Below are positions 60,212-64,000 of a DNA stretch of 64,000 nucleotides, piece by piece (the first letter of the stretch is position 1; the number at the start of each line of letters is the position of its first letter). Origin of the DNA: Betaproteobacteria bacterium HGW-Betaproteobacteria-16. Its GTDB lineage: Bacteria; Pseudomonadota; Gammaproteobacteria; Burkholderiales; Burkholderiaceae_C. The position numbers were made by a program, and so were the translations under genes. A model generated the notes under the pieces. It did no database searches. It was not told the DNA's origin and saw nothing but the letters and a program-made list of their open reading frames with translations. The stretch lies in contig PHCQ01000002.1 in NCBI GenBank assembly GCA_002840835.1, positions 62,001 to 126,000 of the forward strand. The letters are read 5' to 3'.

Positions 60212-63200
60212 ATGCAACTGCCCAAACTCACGCCCGGCAAACGTTTCACCCTGCCCCGACCCAGTGGATCGGCCGATGCCCTGCTGCTGGCTCAGCTGGC
60301 ACAGCGCGAAATGGCGGCCGGTCGACCCACGGCCATCGTCACGGCCGATGCCACCGATGCACAGCGCCTCATCGATGAAATGGCCTTCTTTGCGCCGGAG
60401 CTGCGCATTGCCTTGTTCCCAGACTGGGAGACCCTGCCCTACGACACGTTCTCGCCCCATCAGGACCTGATCTCTGAACGCCTGGCCACACTCTGGCGCA
60501 TTCACAACCGGGCCAACGGGAACGCCAAGGATTCCGGCGCCGACGTGGTGGTGGTGCCCGCCACCACCGCGCTGTACCGGCTGGCACCGCCGGCGTTTCT
60601 GGCGGGCTATACGTTTGAGTTCAAGGTCAGACAGAAACTCGATGAAGCCAAGCTCAAGGGGCAATTGACGCTGGCCGGCTACCAGCACGTGACCCAGGTC
60701 GTGAGCCCGGGTGAATACGCGGTGCGTGGCGGCCTGATCGACCTGTTCCCCATGGGCAGTCTGGTGCCCTACCGGGTGGACCTGTTCGACGACGAGATCG
60801 ACAGCATCCGCACCTTCGACCCCGACAGCCAGCGCAGCCTGTACCCCGTGCCAGAAGTGCGCCTGTTGCCCGGGCGTGAATTCCCCATGGACGATGCCGC
60901 CCGCGCGCGCTTTCGCAGCCGCTGGCGGGAACTGCTGGAAGGCGATCCGACCAAGAGCCGCATCTACAAGGACATGGGCAACGGCGTCGCCACCGCCGGC
61001 ATCGAGTACTACCTGCCCCTGTTCTTTGAAGACACGGCAACCGTCTTCGACTACCTGGGGGAATCGGCCGCGGTGGTGTTGCATGGCGACCTGGAACCTG
61101 CGTTTCAGCGATTCTGGAAAGACACCCAGGACCGCTACCGCATTGTCCGCACCGACCCTGAACGCCCTGCACTTCCACCGGAATCTCTGTTCCTTTCAGC
61201 CGAACAGTTCTACACCCACGCCAACGCACACGCCCAGCTCGCCATCAGGTCCGAGCTGGCGGACGTGGCAGACAACGCACACATTCAGAAGCTCGGTGAT
61301 CTCTCCGTGGTGCGTGGCGCAGACGACCCACTCGCTCGCCTGCATGCCCATATCCGGAACACCGCGCACCGCGTGCTGTTGCTGGCAGAAAGCGATGGCC
61401 GGCGCGAGAGCCTGCTGGACTTCCTGCGTGCCAGCGGGGTCAGCCCTCCCGCCTTTGACTCCCTGACCGAATTCCAGGGCAGCGACGAAAAGATCGGGAT
61501 TGCCACGTCGGCACTTTCGGTCGGGTTCTCCTGGCTGGCAGGCGGTATCGACTTTGTCACCGAAACCGAGCTGTTCGCCGCCGGCCCCACAACCCGGCGC
61601 CGCAAGAAGCAGGAACAGGTCAGCGATGTCGATGCGCTCATCAAGGACCTCAGCGAACTCAACGTGGGCGACCCGGTGGTGCACAACGCACACGGCATCG
61701 GCCGCTACAGGGGCTTGGTGAACATGGACATGGGGGAGAAAAACCCCGACGGCTCGCCGGCCCTGATGGAGTTCCTGCACCTGGAATACGCTGACAAAGC
61801 CGTGCTGTACGTGCCGGTGAGCCAGCTTCAATTGATTGGCCGCTACACCGGCGTGAGTGCCGACGAAGCGCCTTTGCACCGCCTGGGCAGTGGCCAGTGG
61901 GAGAAGGCCAAGCGCAAGGCGGCCGAACAAGTGCGCGATGCGGCGGCTGAACTGCTCAACATCTACGCCCGCCGCGCGGCGCGCGTGGGGCATGCGTTTC
62001 GCTACTCGGCACAGGACTACGAGGTGTTTGCCACCGACTTCGGCTTCGAGGAAACCGCCGACCAGCGCGCCGCCATTCACGCCGTCATTCAAGACATGAT
62101 CAGCCCACGCCCCATGGACCGGCTGGTTTGCGGCGACGTGGGCTTTGGCAAGACCGAGGTGGCACTGCGCGCCGCTTTCGTGGCCGTCACCGGTGGACGG
62201 CAGGTGGCGTTCCTGGCCCCCACGACCCTGCTGGCCGAACAGCACTACCAGACGCTGGTGGACAGGTTCGGTAAATGGCCGGTGAAGATTGCGGAGATGA
62301 GCCGCTTCCGCTCGCAGAAAGAAATCACGGCTGCCGCCAAGGGCCTGGCCGATGGCAGCGTGGACATCGTGGTGGGCACACACAAACTGCTCAGCGAGTC
62401 GGTGAAGTTCAAGGACCTGGGCCTGCTCATCATCGACGAAGAGCACCGCTTTGGCGTGCGGCACAAGGAAGCCATGAAGGCCATGCGCGCCGAGGTGGAC
62501 GTGCTCACCCTCACCGCCACGCCCATTCCCCGCACCCTGGGCATGGCACTGGAAGGCCTGCGCGACCTGAGCGTGATCGCAACCGCGCCGCAGCGCCGCC
62601 TGGCTATCAAGACCTTCGTGCGCAATGAAGGCAACGGCGTGATCCGCGAAGCCGTGCTGCGCGAACTCAAGCGCGGCGGGCAGGTCTACTTCCTGCACAA
62701 CGAAGTCGAGACCATCGAGAACCGGAAGCAGAAACTCGAAGAGATATTGCCAGAAGCGCGCATCGCGATCGCCCACGGCCAGATGCCCGAGCGCGAGCTC
62801 GAGCGTGTGATGCGCGACTTCGTGGCACAACGCTACAACCTGCTGCTGTGCTCCACCATCATTGAAACCGGCATCGACGTGCCCACGGCCAACACCATCG
62901 TCATGAGTCGCGCCGACAAGTTCGGCCTGGCACAGTTGCATCAGTTGCGCGGCCGCGTGGGGCGCAGCCATCACCAAGCCTACGCCTACCTCATGGTGCC
63001 GGACATTGAAGGCCTCACCAAACAGGCGGCGCAACGGCTGGACGCGATCCAGCAGATGGAAGAGCTGGGCAGCGGCTTCTACCTGGCCATGCACGATCTG
63101 GAAATTCGCGGTGCCGGCGAGGTGCTGGGCGAGAACCAGAGCGGCAACATGCTGGAGGTGGGTTTTCAACTCTACAACGAAATGCTGAGTGAGGCGGTGC

Positions 63201-63712
63201 GCTCGCTCAAGGCCGGGCGGGAACCCGACCTGCTGTCACCGCTGTCCGTCACCACCGACATCAACCTGCACGCGCCCGCGCTGCTGCCCAACGACTACTG
63301 CGGCGATGTGCACCTGCGCCTGAGCTTCTACAAAAAGCTCGCCACTGCCAAAACCACCGACCAGATCGATGCCTTGCTGGAAGAGATCGTGGACCGCTTT
63401 GGCAAACTGCCAACCCAGGCACAGACGCTGATCGACGTGCACCGCCTGCGTTGTCTCAGTTCTCCGTATGGCGTGGTGAAAGTCGATGCAGCACCCGGGG
63501 TGACGAACATCACCTTCAAAGCCAACCCACCCATCGAGCCGATGCGCATCATCGAACTGATCCAGAAGAATCGGCACATCAAGCTGGCGGGCAACGAAAA
63601 ACTGCGCATCGAGCGCGCCTTGCCGGAGGTCAAGGACCGGGTGCAGTTGGTGAGAGACGTGCTCCGCTCGCTGGGGCAACCGCTGAAAGTCACCGAGCCG
63701 GCCGGCATTTGA
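60212..63712 (+). CDS. mfd: Transcription-repair coupling factor Mfd
   Basis: This 1166-aa DNA translocase removes stalled RNA polymerase and recruits UvrA. An N-terminal UvrB-like region precedes the RNA-polymerase-interacting domain (LNVGDPVVHNAHGIGRYRGL). The RecG-like motor has Walker A CGDVGFGKTEVALRA and Walker B LLIIDEEHRFGVRHKE, with the helicase motif GRVGRSHHQAYAYLM and a C-terminal TRCF domain. Length is normal. It is divergent from ispD. Confidence 0.97.
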   Translation: MQLPKLTPGKRFTLPRPSGSADALLLAQLAQREMAAGRPTAIVTADATDAQRLIDEMAFFAPELRIALFPDWETLPYDTFSPHQDLISERLATLWRIHNRANGNAKDSGADVVVVPATTALYRLAPPAFLAGYTFEFKVRQKLDEAKLKGQLTLAGYQHVTQVVSPGEYAVRGGLIDLFPMGSLVPYRVDLFDDEIDSIRTFDPDSQRSLYPVPEVRLLPGREFPMDDAARARFRSRWRELLEGDPTKSRIYKDMGNGVATAGIEYYLPLFFEDTATVFDYLGESAAVVLHGDLEPAFQRFWKDTQDRYRIVRTDPERPALPPESLFLSAEQFYTHANAHAQLAIRSELADVADNAHIQKLGDLSVVRGADDPLARLHAHIRNTAHRVLLLAESDGRRESLLDFLRASGVSPPAFDSLTEFQGSDEKIGIATSALSVGFSWLAGGIDFVTETELFAAGPTTRRRKKQEQVSDVDALIKDLSELNVGDPVVHNAHGIGRYRGLVNMDMGEKNPDGSPALMEFLHLEYADKAVLYVPVSQLQLIGRYTGVSADEAPLHRLGSGQWEKAKRKAAEQVRDAAAELLNIYARRAARVGHAFRYSAQDYEVFATDFGFEETADQRAAIHAVIQDMISPRPMDRLVCGDVGFGKTEVALRAAFVAVTGGRQVAFLAPTTLLAEQHYQTLVDRFGKWPVKIAEMSRFRSQKEITAAAKGLADGSVDIVVGTHKLLSESVKFKDLGLLIIDEEHRFGVRHKEAMKAMRAEVDVLTLTATPIPRTLGMALEGLRDLSVIATAPQRRLAIKTFVRNEGNGVIREAVLRELKRGGQVYFLHNEVETIENRKQKLEEILPEARIAIAHGQMPERELERVMRDFVAQRYNLLLCSTIIETGIDVPTANTIVMSRADKFGLAQLHQLRGRVGRSHHQAYAYLMVPDIEGLTKQAAQRLDAIQQMEELGSGFYLAMHDLEIRGAGEVLGENQSGNMLEVGFQLYNEMLSEAVRSLKAGREPDLLSPLSVTTDINLHAPALLPNDYCGDVHLRLSFYKKLATAKTTDQIDALLEEIVDRFGKLPTQAQTLIDVHRLRCLSSPYGVVKVDAAPGVTNITFKANPPIEPMRIIELIQKNRHIKLAGNEKLRIERALPEVKDRVQLVRDVLRSLGQPLKVTEPAGI

Positions 63713-63830
63713 GCCAGATCAAAAAACAGCCCGAATGGGCGCCCTGCTTTACTCGCCATTCACACAGCGGAGGATTTTCTTCAAAAACCGCTTGCACACT
63801 AGGGTTTCTACTTACCAAGGGAACCCCGCC

Positions 63831-64000
63831 ATGAACCTCCATCCGCACCGCCCCTGGATCACGCCCGTCGTGATCGGGGCTTTCCTTCTGTCCGCCGTGA
63901 CCGGCGCGTTGATGTTTTTTCACCTCGACAGCGGCCTGAACAAGGCCGCGCATGAATGGTTGAGCTGGGCGATGGTGATCGGTGTGACGCTGCACGTGCT
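63831..64000 (+). CDS. DUF4405-type membrane protein, truncated by window end
   Basis: Only the first 56 residues are visible. An AAGGGAA ribosome-binding site precedes the ATG. A transmembrane helix (WITPVVIGAFLLSAVTGALM) is followed by FFHLDSGLNKAAHEWLSWAM and a second helix with histidines, like the cytochrome-b-fold DUF4405 family. Assignment is tentative. Confidence 0.6.
   Translation, partial: MNLHPHRPWITPVVIGAFLLSAVTGALMFFHLDSGLNKAAHEWLSWAMVIGVTLHV

Noticed and set aside
61196..63169. A 657-codon open frame antisense to mfd
   Set aside because: Shadow frame; mfd on the plus strand is complete and conserved.
63713..63830. GCCC-GAAT-GGGC after mfd as a terminator
   Set aside because: Only four base pairs and no T run; too weak to call.

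Overview
The window looks like chromosomal core of a high-GC betaproteobacterium of the order Burkholderiales, most likely family Comamonadaceae (Hydrogenophaga-like). This placement is inferred from gene order (rpsB-tsf-pyrH-frr-uppS-cdsA-dxr-rseP-bamA-skp-lpxD-fabZ-lpxA-lpxB-rnhB, then carA-carB-greA), the mix of aromatic-acid catabolism and polyhydroxybutyrate genes, and codon use. It was not tested by a database search. I see no prophage, insertion sequence, CRISPR array or rRNA operon. Two tRNA genes are present.

Layout. 1-5123: a branched-chain amino-acid-type (Liv) ABC transporter operon of binding protein, two permeases and two ATPases. A strong intrinsic terminator sits between the binding protein and the permeases, and NtrC-like dyads lie far upstream. 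5139-7288: an IclR-family regulator divergent from pobA (4-hydroxybenzoate 3-hydroxylase). 7289-9853: a GC-rich intergenic element, a short CaiB-type CoA transferase preceded by a LiuR-like palindrome, a ParD-like/zeta-like toxin-antitoxin pair and a divergent double-DUF1508 gene. 10146-14071: a YgiQ-type radical SAM protein, a GyrI-like protein and a small exported Gly-Ala repeat protein. 14151-16996: a LuxR-type regulator, a flavin aromatic hydroxylase and a DUF2783 protein, with a 20-bp dyad at the position expected for an activator. 17172-20968: an unusual run of bactofilin, ExeA/GspA-like ATPase with a peptidoglycan-binding tail, GspB-like protein and a lone ABC ATPase whose Walker B glutamate is glutamine.

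20982-28204 (minus strand): DUF4149 membrane protein, greA with a hairpin leader, carB, an unrecognised 120-aa ORF, carA, and a TrmH-family methyltransferase gene (at the far end of the envelope operon). 28201-42651 (minus strand): the long translation, isoprenoid, phospholipid, outer-membrane and lipid A run from rpsB to rnhB, with many start/stop overlaps.

43012-51252: bifunctional NAD(P)H-hydrate repair enzyme, YggT protein, C26 glutamine amidotransferase, RNase R head-to-head with tRNA-Leu(CAG), RimO, PhaR and tRNA-Val(GAC). 51311-64000: relA with an alpha/beta hydrolase, 3-hydroxybutyrate dehydrogenase, two exported small proteins, an OmpR/EnvZ-type two-component system, ispF/ispD, mfd and the start of a DUF4405-type membrane protein cut by the window edge.

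How the genes work together: the left quarter is accessory nutrient acquisition and aromatic catabolism with local regulators. The centre is a near-continuous growth operon linking ribosomal proteins to envelope synthesis. The right part mixes stringent response (relA), carbon storage (phaR, bdhA), RNA quality control and repair. The most promising under-described items are the bactofilin-ExeA-GspB-ABC cluster, the ParD/zeta pair, the LuxR-dyad-hydroxylase unit, the greA leader and the ORF between carA and carB.
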